Shown here: piece after piece, positions 34,343-42,913 of the stretch
Position numbering within the stretch: position 1 is the first letter of the stretch
How the letters are laid out: each line of letters opens with the position of its first letter
Source: Gemmobacter lutimaris
GTDB taxonomy: Bacteria > Pseudomonadota > Alphaproteobacteria > Rhodobacterales > Rhodobacteraceae
Length of the DNA: 64,000 bases
Reading direction: 5' to 3'
NCBI RefSeq assembly: GCF_003570715.1
Contig: NZ_QXXQ01000008.1
Coordinates: forward strand, 109,601 to 173,600
Program-made: the position numbers and the translations under genes
The notes under the pieces: model-generated
Told to the model about the DNA's origin: nothing
Databases searched by the model: none
The model's input: the letters and a program-made list of their open reading frames with translations, nothing else

Positions 34343-35284
34343 TCAGTTCCGGCCCAGCTTGCGGTGCATGGTCGCGCGGCTCAGCCCCAGCGCACGGGCG
34401 GCGGCCGAAACATTGCCCGAGGCGCGCGCCATTGCCCTGTTCAGCACGGCGCGCTCGGCATCTTCCAGCCGTTCATGTGCTTCCAGTTGCACCAGATCGG
34501 CCAGCGGGCGTGGCGTGGCAGACAGATCGCCCTTCAGCCCCAGATGCGCGCGCGCGGCGCGGGTGGCACCGATCACCAGATCATCGGCATCGACGGCCAG
34601 CACCGCCCCCTGCCCTTGATCCAGCCCCGGCACCAGCACCATCCGCGCGCGGGGGAAATGATCGCGGAACAGATCCGTCTCCATCTTCCGCGCGGTATCG
34701 CCAACGGTATGGGCAATCAGCGAGGCCACGGCCTCGGGCAGATCGGCGCGGGCGGTGGAAACGTCGATCACCGCCGCCAGCCGCCCCTGAGCGTCATGCA
34801 CGGGGGCAGACGAACAGGACAGGCCGGTGTTATGGGCCAGAAAATGCTGGTCGCGGTGAATGGTCACCGCCCGCCCCTCGGCCAGACAGGTGCCGATGCC
34901 ATTGGTGCCGACCTCGGCCTCGGACCAGTTCGCCCCGATCCAGAGGCCGGAGTCGGAAAAATCGCGGTCGTCGCCGGGATTGCCGCGCCGGTCCAGCGCC
35001 ACGCCCTCGGCATCGGCCAGCACGACACAGGCCCCCAGCCCGCCGACGATCTGGAACAGCCGGTCCAGATGCGGCGCGGCCAGCAAGGGCAAGGGGCCGA
35101 GCCTGTCGCGCGCCTGTGTCAACTCGGCCAGTGTCAGGCGGGGGACAGCATGGCGGCGTGTCGGGTCCAGCCCGTGCAGATGCACCGACCGGGCCCAGGA
35201 CGCGGCGATGGCGGATCGCACTGCCTGACCGCTGGAAAGCGCCACTTCGATCCGCTGCTGGTGACGGGACAGGGCTGTCTGCAT
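34343..35284 (-). CDS. AcoR-like regulator with GAF and Fis domains, no AAA+ domain
   Basis: A 313-aa regulator. The N-terminal half has an AcoR-type GAF sensor region (GANWSEAEVGTNGIGTCLAE, HFLAHNTGLSCSSAPVHDAQ). The C-terminus is a Fis-type helix-turn-helix (ASGNVSAAARALGLSRATMH). The sigma-54-contacting AAA+ domain of about 230 residues, with GAFTGA and Walker motifs, is absent; only a short PAS-like linker separates the two. It therefore cannot activate sigma-54 polymerase in the normal way. GGAGGATT precedes the ATG at 35284. The next gene downstream is the aldehyde dehydrogenase. Confidence 0.88.
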   Translation of the reverse strand: MQTALSRHQQRIEVALSSGQAVRSAIAASWARSVHLHGLDPTRRHAVPRLTLAELTQARDRLGPLPLLAAPHLDRLFQIVGGLGACVVLADAEGVALDRRGNPGDDRDFSDSGLWIGANWSEAEVGTNGIGTCLAEGRAVTIHRDQHFLAHNTGLSCSSAPVHDAQGRLAAVIDVSTARADLPEAVASLIAHTVGDTARKMETDLFRDHFPRARMVLVPGLDQGQGAVLAVDADDLVIGATRAARAHLGLKGDLSATPRPLADLVQLEAHERLEDAERAVLNRAMARASGNVSAAARALGLSRATMHRKLGRN

Positions 35285-35371
35285 CTGCAATCCTCCGGGG
35301 TGTCGGCAAAGCCGACGCGACCCCAGAAAACAGCCTTGCCCCGCCAACCGCAACGCGACCAAAGGCGCAGA

Positions 35372-36754
35372 TCAGGCGCTTTTGCGCGGGATATTGCCGG
35401 TCAGATTGGCCACCAGATCGCGCGGCAGGCCGGGTTCCGTGGCAAGGGCAGGGATCAGGCCGATGCCTTCACGCCGGGCGCGATAGACCAGCGCGCTGGT
35501 GCGATCATATCCCAGATCGAGGCTCAGCCTGGTGGCCAGCGCCAGACTGCCCTCGAACAGGGCGCGGCAGCGGTCGGCATCCGCCACGATCCCGTCAACG
35601 CAGCGCGTGCGGAAGGTGTTGGCCGCGTTTTCCATCAGGCTCAGCGACTCAAGCAGACGGCACAGCAGCACGGGTTCCATCGCGTTCAGCTGCAATTCGC
35701 CCGCCTCGGCTGCCATCGTCACCGTCACATCATTGCCGACCACCGCATAGGCCACCTGATTGACCATCTCGGGGATCACCGGGTTTACCTTGCCCGGCAT
35801 GATCGACGATCCGGCCTGCACCGGCGGCAGGATGATTTCGCCCAGACCGGCGCGCGGCCCGCTGGACAGCAGCCGCAGGTCCGAGGCGATTTTCGACATC
35901 CGCAGGGCGGCAGACTTCAGCGACGCCGAAAACTGCACCAGTGCGCCCTGATCGTAACCCGCGGCGAACAGGTCGTCGGCCCCGGTCAGATCAAAGCCCG
36001 AGATTTCCGACAGCGCGGCAATGGCGCGGGCGCGATACCCTTCAGGTGCCAGAATGCCGTCACCGATGGCCGTGCCTCCCAGATTGATCACCCGCAGCCC
36101 TTCGCTGGCGGCGGTGATCTGGCGCACACTGTCGGCCAGCGTGGCGGCAAAGGCGGCAAATTCGCTGCCAAGGCTCATCGGCACCGCATCCTGCAACTGG
36201 GTGCGGCCGACCTTGGTGATCCCGGCGAACTCTGTCGCCTTGTTGCGGAACGCCTGCGCCAGCGCCTCCAGCGTGGTGGTCAGCGCCCGCGCCTGGTGCA
36301 GCAGCGCCAGCCGGATTGCCGTGGGATAGACGTCATTGGTGGATTGTGAATGGTTCACATCGTCGTTCGGATGCAGGTAGCGGTATTCGCCAAAGCCATG
36401 CCCCATCGCCCGCAGGCCCAGATTGGCGATGACCTCATTCGCGTTCATGTTCGACGAAGTGCCCGCGCCACCCTGAATCAGATCGACCACGAAATGCTCA
36501 TGGTGCTGGCCCGCGATGATCTGGTCGGTGATGGCAGTGATGACCTGCGCCTTTTCCGGTGCGAGAACGCCCAACTCCAGATTGGCGCGCGCGGCGGCCT
36601 GCTTGACCATGGCGAGGGCGCGCACGAATTCCGGCTCGTCCCTCAGGCGGCTGCGCGAAATCGGAAAGTTCAGGACGGCGCGGGCGGTCTGCGCCCCATA
36701 GGCCAGATCATCGGCGATTTCGACGACGCCAAGCTGATCCCGTTCGACACGCAT
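35372..36754 (-). CDS. aspA: Aspartate ammonia-lyase (aspartase)
   Basis: A 460-aa member of the fumarase/aspartase superfamily that converts L-aspartate to fumarate and ammonia. The signature GSSIMPGKVNP contains the catalytic serine loop, and QGGAGTSSNMNANEVIAN plus QSTNDVYPT form the substrate pocket and favour aspartase over fumarase. The start at 36754 matches family length; 30 upstream codons are unsupported. A LysR gene is divergent and probably controls it. Fumarase cannot be formally ruled out by eye. Confidence 0.88.
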   Translation of the reverse strand: MRVERDQLGVVEIADDLAYGAQTARAVLNFPISRSRLRDEPEFVRALAMVKQAAARANLELGVLAPEKAQVITAITDQIIAGQHHEHFVVDLIQGGAGTSSNMNANEVIANLGLRAMGHGFGEYRYLHPNDDVNHSQSTNDVYPTAIRLALLHQARALTTTLEALAQAFRNKATEFAGITKVGRTQLQDAVPMSLGSEFAAFAATLADSVRQITAASEGLRVINLGGTAIGDGILAPEGYRARAIAALSEISGFDLTGADDLFAAGYDQGALVQFSASLKSAALRMSKIASDLRLLSSGPRAGLGEIILPPVQAGSSIMPGKVNPVIPEMVNQVAYAVVGNDVTVTMAAEAGELQLNAMEPVLLCRLLESLSLMENAANTFRTRCVDGIVADADRCRALFEGSLALATRLSLDLGYDRTSALVYRARREGIGLIPALATEPGLPRDLVANLTGNIPRKSA

Positions 36755-36825
36755 GGAAGTTCTCCGTTGTTGCTGGGCCAAACATGTCGCGGCGCTGTCT
36801 TTTGCGGAAATGCCGTTGATACATT

Positions 36826-36848
36826 CATCATGCCTTTTTTGCATGATG
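36826..36848. promoter_or_regulatory. Candidate LysR operator between aspA and lysR
   Basis: CATCATGC (36826-36833) and GCATGATG (36841-36848) form an 8-bp perfect inverted repeat around a T-rich 7-nt centre, in the divergent region between aspA and the LysR gene. It contains T-N11-A spacing typical of LysR sites. Confidence 0.55.
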
Positions 36849-36907
36849 CCGTTTCGGTATGATCAATGCCAAATCGGGTAGAGGCCGAAACGGTCAGGGG
36901 GCATGCA

Positions 36908-37807
36908 ATGGAACTGGTCTGGCTGCTGGATTTCGTGACGCTGGCGGAATGTTCGGTGTTCTCGCGCGCGGCGGAAATCCGCAACGTCACGCAACCGGCC
37001 TTCACCCGCCGCATCAAGAAGCTGGAATATGCGGTGGGAACGGTGCTGTTCGACCGTTCGGTGCACCCCGTCACGCTGACCCCGGCGGGCGAGAAATTCC
37101 TGCCGGTGGCGCAGGGCCTGATCTTTGAATGGGAATCCGCGCGGGCCGAGCTTGCGGGCGCGGGCGAGCCGCGGGCGGGTATCCGCATCGCCTGCCTGCA
37201 ATCGCTGAGCGTGGCTTATGTCCCGGTGTTTTTGCGCGGCCTTTACGATCACGGATCGCGGCCGCGGTTCCGGGTCTTTGCCGACAATTTTGCCGGATGC
37301 GTGGATGCCGTCACCTCCGGTTCTGCCGATGTGCTGATCTGCTATTCGCATGATACGATTTCCACCGGCAGCTTCCTTCCCGGCAAGACGGTCTGTCCGC
37401 TGGACCGCGACCGCCTGATCCCGGTGTCAAAGGCCATGGGGGGGCAAGCGCTGCATGGGCTGGATGGGGGGAACATCCCGTTCCTGTCGCCGGGGCCGGG
37501 CAGCTTTCTGGGGCGGCTGACCCGCACCATCCTTGCCCGCAACGGCGACGCGCTGTCCTTGGACACGGTTTATGAGGACAGTATCGGCGCCGCGCTGAAA
37601 ACTGCGGTGACCGAAGGGCTTGGCATTGCCTGGCTGCCCGAAAAGCTGGTTGCGGCAGAACTTGCCGGCGGGGCGCTGGCCGATCTGTCGATGGACCGGC
37701 CCGAGATGGCCGAGCCGATTGGCATTACCGCCTATCGCAACGCCCATGCCACCAGCCCGCAGGTCGAACGGTTCTGGTCCCGCCTCGTCAGCCGCAGCAC
37801 GGGCTGA
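36908..37807 (+). CDS. LysR-family transcriptional regulator
   Basis: A 299-aa regulator with a LysR helix-turn-helix (FVTLAECSVFSRAAEIRNVT, then PAFTRRIKKLEYAVGTVLFDR) and a C-terminal effector domain (PRFRVFADNFAGCVDAVTSG). It is divergent from aspA, suggesting local control of aspartase. AGGGGGC precedes the ATG at 36908; a start at 36866 would add 14 residues without family support. Confidence 0.9.
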   Translation: MELVWLLDFVTLAECSVFSRAAEIRNVTQPAFTRRIKKLEYAVGTVLFDRSVHPVTLTPAGEKFLPVAQGLIFEWESARAELAGAGEPRAGIRIACLQSLSVAYVPVFLRGLYDHGSRPRFRVFADNFAGCVDAVTSGSADVLICYSHDTISTGSFLPGKTVCPLDRDRLIPVSKAMGGQALHGLDGGNIPFLSPGPGSFLGRLTRTILARNGDALSLDTVYEDSIGAALKTAVTEGLGIAWLPEKLVAAELAGGALADLSMDRPEMAEPIGITAYRNAHATSPQVERFWSRLVSRSTG

Positions 37808-37812
37808 ACGGC

Positions 37813-39201
37813 TCAGCGTCCGGTCAGACGGTTCGCCCAGCTCGCAAGGCGCGAGGTGGTCTTGCCGCCGCCCGCCGCCTCGTTCCGGTCGGCGCGGTGG
37901 TAAAGCCAGTACATGCCATGCACCCCCAGCCAGCGGAACGGCTCCACTTCCCATTTGCGCGGGCGGCGGTTGACCCATGGCAAAACGGTCCGCTCGGTCT
38001 GGCGGTCCAGCACCAGATCGGCCAGTGTCTGCCCCGAGAAGTTGGAGGTCGAAACCCCCAGCCCGACATAGCCGCCGGCCCAGCCGATGCCGGTCTGCGG
38101 GTCCATCCCGGCAGTGGCGCACCAGTCGCGCGGCACGCCCAGCACCCCGCACCAGGCATGATCCAGCCGCAGCCCGCGCGTCTGCGGCAGCATCCGATAC
38201 AGGATGTCCTTCAGCTTTTCGATGGTTTCCGGCTGGGTCTGGCCGCGGGTATCGGTCTTTGAGCCAAAACGATAGGGCACGCCGCGCCCGCCCATGGCGA
38301 TGCGGTTGCCGCGCGTGCGCTGCGCATAGCAATAGGCATGCGAGGCATCGGCCAGAAGCTGATGATCCTCCCAGCCGATCTCGCGCCACAGGTCATCGGG
38401 CAGCGGTTCGGTCACCACGATGGCGCTGTTCATCGGCAGCCACTGGCGTTCGTTGCCGGGGATGCCATGGGTAAAGCCCTCGGTGGCGCGGATGATCCGG
38501 TGCGCCGTGACCCTGCCCCGGTTCGTGGTGACACGGCCCTTTGCGATGCCGGTCACGGTGGTTTGTTCATAAATCGCCACCCCGCGCCGTTCCACCGCCT
38601 CGGCCAGCCCGCGCACCAGCTTGGCGGGCTGCACGCGGGCGACGTGGTGACGCACCAGCGCGCCCTGCGCATCGGGCACCCGGATGCGCGCCGCCGCCTC
38701 GGCCCCGCCGATCAGTTCCAGCCGCGTGGTCGGCACTTGCCAGGACATCGCGGCTTCGTAATCCTCCTGCAACCGTGCCATCTGTGCGGGGGTCTGGGCG
38801 AAGGTCAGGCAATCGGTCAGCCGGAAGTCGCAGTCGATGCCCTCGGCCTCGGTCACGCGCTTCACCTCGTCCACGGTGCTGCGCAACTGGCGTTCAAACT
38901 CGATGACGCCCGCGCGAGTGCCGGAGGACAGGTATTTCTGGCGGCTCCATCCGAATTCGCCCGAACACCAGCCGCCATTGCGACCCGAGGCGCCGAAGCC
39001 CGCGAATTCCTTTTCCACGATGGCGATCGAAAGGCCGGGTTCGGCTTCTTTCAGGTAATAGGCTGTCCAGAGGCCGGTGAACCCCGCGCCCACGATGCAG
39101 ACATCCACCGAAATGTCGCCGGGCAGCGGCTGGCGATAGCCCGGCACGCCGCCCATATCGGCATACCAGAACGACACTTCACCGTTGGTCGTTACATCCA
39201 T
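37813..39201 (-). CDS. FAD-dependent amine oxidoreductase (DAO family)
   Basis: A 462-aa D-amino-acid-oxidase-family flavoprotein similar to gamma-glutamylputrescine oxidoreductases. The dinucleotide-binding motif CIVGAGFTGLWTAYYL is at about residues 35-50, FGASGRNGGWCSGEFG is the conserved FAD segment, and WAGGYVGLGVSTSN closes the flavin site. AAGGAG precedes the ATG at 39201. It follows the demethylase-like flavoprotein gene with a 130-nt gap and probably oxidises a secondary or tertiary amine formed in the same pathway. The substrate is not known. Confidence 0.88.
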   Translation of the reverse strand: MDVTTNGEVSFWYADMGGVPGYRQPLPGDISVDVCIVGAGFTGLWTAYYLKEAEPGLSIAIVEKEFAGFGASGRNGGWCSGEFGWSRQKYLSSGTRAGVIEFERQLRSTVDEVKRVTEAEGIDCDFRLTDCLTFAQTPAQMARLQEDYEAAMSWQVPTTRLELIGGAEAAARIRVPDAQGALVRHHVARVQPAKLVRGLAEAVERRGVAIYEQTTVTGIAKGRVTTNRGRVTAHRIIRATEGFTHGIPGNERQWLPMNSAIVVTEPLPDDLWREIGWEDHQLLADASHAYCYAQRTRGNRIAMGGRGVPYRFGSKTDTRGQTQPETIEKLKDILYRMLPQTRGLRLDHAWCGVLGVPRDWCATAGMDPQTGIGWAGGYVGLGVSTSNFSGQTLADLVLDRQTERTVLPWVNRRPRKWEVEPFRWLGVHGMYWLYHRADRNEAAGGGKTTSRLASWANRLTGR

Positions 39202-39271
39202 GGTCCGCTCCTTGCCGCGCCGCATGACTGCTGATCGCCCGCACTATGCGGCCTTCCCGGGGGCGTGCCAA

Positions 39272-39285
39272 TTCCCCGCGGGGAA
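39272..39285. repeat. 14-bp palindrome in the DAO-demethylase gap
   Basis: TTCCCCGCGGGGAA is a perfect palindrome in the 130-nt gap between the two flavoprotein genes; a second GC-rich hairpin follows at about 39296-39321. It may attenuate or process the operon message. Confidence 0.35.
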
Positions 39286-39331
39286 GGTTTGGCGGGCCGC
39301 CACCCCGGAGGCCGGGGCGGCGGCAGCCGGA

Positions 39332-41368
39332 TCACAGGTCTTTCACCAGACGCAGCGCATCATAGATCGCGGCATGGGTGTTGCGCGCCGCCACTGCATC
39401 GCCGATGCGGAACAGCCGGAACCGGCCTTCGGCGTTGCGCTGCACATCCTGCACAGCACCGGAGGTCAGCGCGCGGTAATCCACCTCGCCCAGGTTCGAC
39501 GATTGCGGCTTCAGCTCGAAATACAGCTCGTCCAGCGGGCGGGTGCCGTGGTTGACCACCACCTGATCCACCACCCGCTCGCGTCGGAAATCGCCGTAGT
39601 CGCTGCCCAGCGTGGCGCGCAATGCATTGCCCTCGCGCGCGACCGACATCAGACGCCAGGTCACCGTGAAGGTGGTGTCGCGCTTTTGCAGGTTGCGCAT
39701 GTAGGGCACGAGGTTCATCGCCATGACCTCGGGCGAGAAGCTGCGGTCCGGGGTGACGATTTCCACCGTTGCGCCGGTGGCGGAAATCAGATCGGCCGCT
39801 TGCAGTGCCGCATGATCGCCCGCGTCGTCGTAGATCAGCACATTGCTGCCCGGCTTCACATCGCCCGACAGGATGTCCCAGGCAGAGACCACAAGGTCAT
39901 TACCACCCGACAGCACCTCGGTATGCGGCAGACCACCTGTGGCGATGATCACCTCGTCGGGGTTGGTCGCCAGAATATCAGCGGCATCGGCGAAAGTGTT
40001 GAAGCGGAAATCCACCCCCAGCTTTTCGCATTGCGCCTGACGCCAGGCGATGACCGAGATCATCTCGCGCCGCCGTTCGTCCTGCGCGGTCAGGCGGATC
40101 TGGCCACCCGGCTGGTCAGCCGCCTCGAACACCGTCACGGCATGGCCGCGTTCGCCCGCCACCCGCGCGGCCTCCATCCCCGCCGGACCGGCGCCGACAA
40201 TGGTGATGCGCTTCTTCGTGGCGGCGGCGGGGATGCTGTGCGGCATGGTCTCTTCCCGGCCCGTCGCCGGGTTGTGCAGGCAGAAGGCCAGCCCGCCCTG
40301 ATAAATCCGGTCAAGGCAATAGTTGGCGCCGACACAGGGGCGGATGTCATCCTCGCGCCCTTCGATGACCTTGCGCACCAGATGCGGGTCGGCCATATGC
40401 GCCCGCGTCATCCCGACCATATCCAGCTTGCCGCTGGCGATGGCGTGCCGTGCCGTCGCCACATCGGGGATCTTCGCCGCATGGAAGGTCGGAAAGCCGG
40501 TCGCCACACGGATTTCGCCCGCGAAATCCAGATGCGGCGCGTTCTTCATGCCCTGAATCGGGATCAGATCGGTCAGCGCCGGATCGGTGTCGATTGCCCC
40601 GCGCACGACGTTGAGGAAATCGACCAGCCCGCTGTTCTTCAGCTTGTGGCTGACCTCCAGCCCCTCGGCCGCCGTCATGCCACCCGGCTGGCACTGATCG
40701 CCGGTATAGCGCAGGCCGACGATGAAATCCTCACCGCAGCGGGCGCGAATGGCGCGCAGCACGTCGAAGGTAAAGCGCAGCCGGTTGTCGAGGCTGCCAC
40801 CATAGGGCGCCTCAAGATCATTGGTCAGCGGCGACCAGAACTGTTCGAGCAGGTGGCCGTAGGCCTCCAGCTCGATCCCGTCGACGCCCGCCGCCTTCAT
40901 CCGTTCCGCCGCATCGGCGAAGTCACTGATGATACGGGTGATGTCCCAATCCTCGATCCGCTTCGGAAAGGCGCGATGCGCCGCCTCGCGTTCGTGGCTG
41001 GGGGCGACGACCGGCAGCCAGTCCGCCTTGTCCCAGCGGGTGCGGCGGCCAAGGTGGGTCAACTGGATCATCACGGCGGCGCCATGGTCGTGGCATTCAT
41101 CGACCATCTGCTTCATCCAGCCGACCACCTCGTCCTTCCAGGCGAGGATATTGTTGAACACCGGCGGGCTGTCCTGCGCCACGCTGGCCGATCCGGCCGT
41201 CATGGTCAGCGCCACGCCTGCCTTCGCCCGTTCCGCGTGATAGGCGCGATAGCGGCCCTTCGGCATGCCGTCCTCGGGGTAGGCCGGTTCGTGGCTGGTA
41301 ATCATGATGCGGTTGCGCAGCGTGAGGTGCTTCAGCTTGTAGGGCTGCAAAAGCGGATCGTTCGACAT
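39332..41368 (-). CDS. Dimethylglycine/N-methylproline demethylase-like flavoprotein
   Basis: A 678-aa Old-Yellow-Enzyme-type protein: an FMN TIM barrel (residues 1-345), an Fe-S loop and a C-terminal FAD/NAD-like domain with VGAGPAG at about 391-397. It resembles DgcA and StcD proteins, which demethylate dimethylglycine or N-methylproline. In the Fe-S loop the pattern is C345-V-G-A348-N-Y-C351 then C363; the second cysteine of the usual C-x2-C-x3-C-x11-C set is alanine. A promoter and operator are upstream, shared with the TetR gene. Confidence 0.88.
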   Translation of the reverse strand: MSNDPLLQPYKLKHLTLRNRIMITSHEPAYPEDGMPKGRYRAYHAERAKAGVALTMTAGSASVAQDSPPVFNNILAWKDEVVGWMKQMVDECHDHGAAVMIQLTHLGRRTRWDKADWLPVVAPSHEREAAHRAFPKRIEDWDITRIISDFADAAERMKAAGVDGIELEAYGHLLEQFWSPLTNDLEAPYGGSLDNRLRFTFDVLRAIRARCGEDFIVGLRYTGDQCQPGGMTAAEGLEVSHKLKNSGLVDFLNVVRGAIDTDPALTDLIPIQGMKNAPHLDFAGEIRVATGFPTFHAAKIPDVATARHAIASGKLDMVGMTRAHMADPHLVRKVIEGREDDIRPCVGANYCLDRIYQGGLAFCLHNPATGREETMPHSIPAAATKKRITIVGAGPAGMEAARVAGERGHAVTVFEAADQPGGQIRLTAQDERRREMISVIAWRQAQCEKLGVDFRFNTFADAADILATNPDEVIIATGGLPHTEVLSGGNDLVVSAWDILSGDVKPGSNVLIYDDAGDHAALQAADLISATGATVEIVTPDRSFSPEVMAMNLVPYMRNLQKRDTTFTVTWRLMSVAREGNALRATLGSDYGDFRRERVVDQVVVNHGTRPLDELYFELKPQSSNLGEVDYRALTSGAVQDVQRNAEGRFRLFRIGDAVAARNTHAAIYDALRLVKDL

Positions 41369-41412
41369 GGCAGGCGCCTTTCGAGTGCGGGCTGGCGGGT
41401 GAGTCTGGCCGG

Positions 41413-41441
41413 ATCATCGGAAAAATGTTCACAACTGTCAA
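41413..41441 (-). promoter_or_regulatory. Promoter of the demethylase operon
   Basis: On the minus strand a consensus TTGACA (41441-41436), a 17-nt spacer and GATGAT (41418-41413), 45 nt upstream of the flavoprotein start. Confidence 0.6.
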
Positions 41442-41463
41442 GAAAACAGTCATTGGAGAACAT
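41425..41463. promoter_or_regulatory. Candidate TetR operator
   Basis: ATGTTC (41425-41430) and GAACAT (41458-41463) are outer inverted arms, and ACTGT (41434-41438) and ACAGT (41446-41450) are inner ones. The element covers the -35 box of the divergent flavoprotein promoter, a position suited to repression. Confidence 0.55.
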
Positions 41464-41502
41464 TTCTTGCGGAGGCTGCCGGTTCCGCCTAGTCTGCGCG
41501 GC

Positions 41503-42126
41503 ATGGATGACTTGGAAAAACCAGAAACGGGCTGGCGTGGATCGCGCGAGGGCTGGCTTGAGGCGGCTTATGGCGCGCTGATCCGCGAGGGCGTGGACGG
41601 GGTGAAGATCCTGCCGCTGGCCGAACAGCTAAAACTCTCTCGGACCTCGTTCTACTGGTTCTTCCAGAACCGCGACGCCCTGCTGGCCGCGCTGGCCGAG
41701 ATGTGGGAGGCGCGCACGACTGCCCCCCTGACCGCCGCGACGCGCGAATTCGCCGAAACGGAAACCGAGGCGATGCTGAATGTCATCGCCTGTTTCCTGC
41801 GGCCCGAGACCTTCGACACGAAACTGGAATTCGCCATGCGCGGCTGGGGTCTGAAAGACCCGGCCATCCTCGCCCGCGTGGCCCAGGCCGATCAGCAGCG
41901 GCTTGCCGCGCTGGCCGCCCTGCTGGAACGCTGGGGCCATGGGCCGCTGGATGCCGATGTGCGGGCGCGCACCGTTTATCTGGTGCAGATCGGCTATATC
42001 TCGATGCAGGCTGACGAAACGCTGGAAACCCGGCTGGAGCGGATTCCAAGCTATGTCGAGATCTACACCGGGCGCCCGCCCGAACCGCGCGAGATTGCCC
42101 GGTTTCGGGGCCGCTTCGGGCTGTAG
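41503..42126 (+). CDS. TetR-family transcriptional regulator
   Basis: A 207-aa regulator. The N-terminal TetR helix-turn-helix is seen in REGVDGVKILPLAEQLKLSR and TSFYWFFQNRDALLAAL. The C-terminal ligand domain is unassigned. It is divergent from the demethylase-like flavoprotein and amine oxidase genes, with a palindromic candidate operator between, so it probably represses that operon until an amine intermediate is bound. A start at 41425 would add 26 residues of no family resemblance. Confidence 0.9.
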   Translation: MDDLEKPETGWRGSREGWLEAAYGALIREGVDGVKILPLAEQLKLSRTSFYWFFQNRDALLAALAEMWEARTTAPLTAATREFAETETEAMLNVIACFLRPETFDTKLEFAMRGWGLKDPAILARVAQADQQRLAALAALLERWGHGPLDADVRARTVYLVQIGYISMQADETLETRLERIPSYVEIYTGRPPEPREIARFRGRFGL

Positions 42127-42128
42127 GC

Positions 42129-42908
42129 TCAGAAGTTCAGCGCCTTTTGGGCGGCGGCCTCCAGTGCGGCGGTGATAGCCTCGGCAAAGCCCGCCGCCTC
42201 GGCCGCCGTCAGCCCCGCCGCCGTAACACCGCGATAACCGTGATAGCTGTCGAGCAGCGCCTCCGCCTGTTCCGGGCCTTGGGTGAACAGCGCCGGGGCC
42301 GCGCAGACCACCGACCGCACGGCCCGCCACGCCACATCCGGCGCAATGCCGCGCTTGAGAGCGTCTTGATACATCGCCTGTGCCATCAGCGCCGGATAGG
42401 CCGCACCCGAGCCGGACAGCGCCGACATATAGGCCAGCGCCGCCTCATCGGCCACGCGATCCACCATTCCAATGGCGCCGAGCACCCCGGCCACACGGGT
42501 TGCGGCCGCGGCGGGGATCTCGCCCGCGCACCACGGCACATGGGCCTGCCCTTCCTGCGCGCCACCGCCGGGCATGGCGCGGGTGATGGTGGCCTGCGGC
42601 CAGTCCCGCGCCAGTCGTTCCAGCGGCACGCCCGCCATGAAGGAAATCACCAGCCCGTCAAAACCTTGCGGCGCGGGAACGTGGTAATCTTCGGGCCGGA
42701 CCGAAAGCACCAGAACCCCGGCCCCTGCGATCAGATCCGCAAGGTCTGTGGCCCAATGCACACCCGGAAAACCTTCGTAGTCCGCCGTCGGCCCGCGCCG
42801 GTTGAGGACGCGCAGCGCCTCGGGGGGCAGGCCGCGTGCCAGCAGATTGCGGCCCAGTGCCAGCCCCAGCCAGCCGGTGCCGCCGAGGATGGCGATGCCC
42901 TGTGCCAT
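42129..42908 (-). CDS. Pyrroline-5-carboxylate reductase-like protein
   Basis: A 259-aa ProC-superfamily protein. The Rossmann motif is AILGGTGWLGLALG; the C-terminal helical domain has SALSGSGAAYPALMAQAMY, equivalent to the ProC signature. Overall identity to true ProC appears low and the N-terminal motif is unusual (GGTGWLG). It lies 5 nt after the MttB-family gene and is surely co-transcribed. In a betaine pathway it may act on a cyclic imine such as one derived from N-methylproline, or have another imine-reductase role. Confidence 0.82.
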   Translation of the reverse strand: MAQGIAILGGTGWLGLALGRNLLARGLPPEALRVLNRRGPTADYEGFPGVHWATDLADLIAGAGVLVLSVRPEDYHVPAPQGFDGLVISFMAGVPLERLARDWPQATITRAMPGGGAQEGQAHVPWCAGEIPAAAATRVAGVLGAIGMVDRVADEAALAYMSALSGSGAAYPALMAQAMYQDALKRGIAPDVAWRAVRSVVCAAPALFTQGPEQAEALLDSYHGYRGVTAAGLTAAEAAGFAEAITAALEAAAQKALNF

Positions 42909-42913
42909 GCCGC

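Noticed and set aside
32747..36349. 1200-codon open frame on the plus strand
   Set aside because: It lies antisense to the aldehyde dehydrogenase, regulator and aspartase genes, all of which have family motifs. Long antisense frames are expected in GC-rich DNA.
39185..41581. 798-codon open frame on the plus strand
   Set aside because: Antisense to the demethylase-like flavoprotein and without recognisable motifs.
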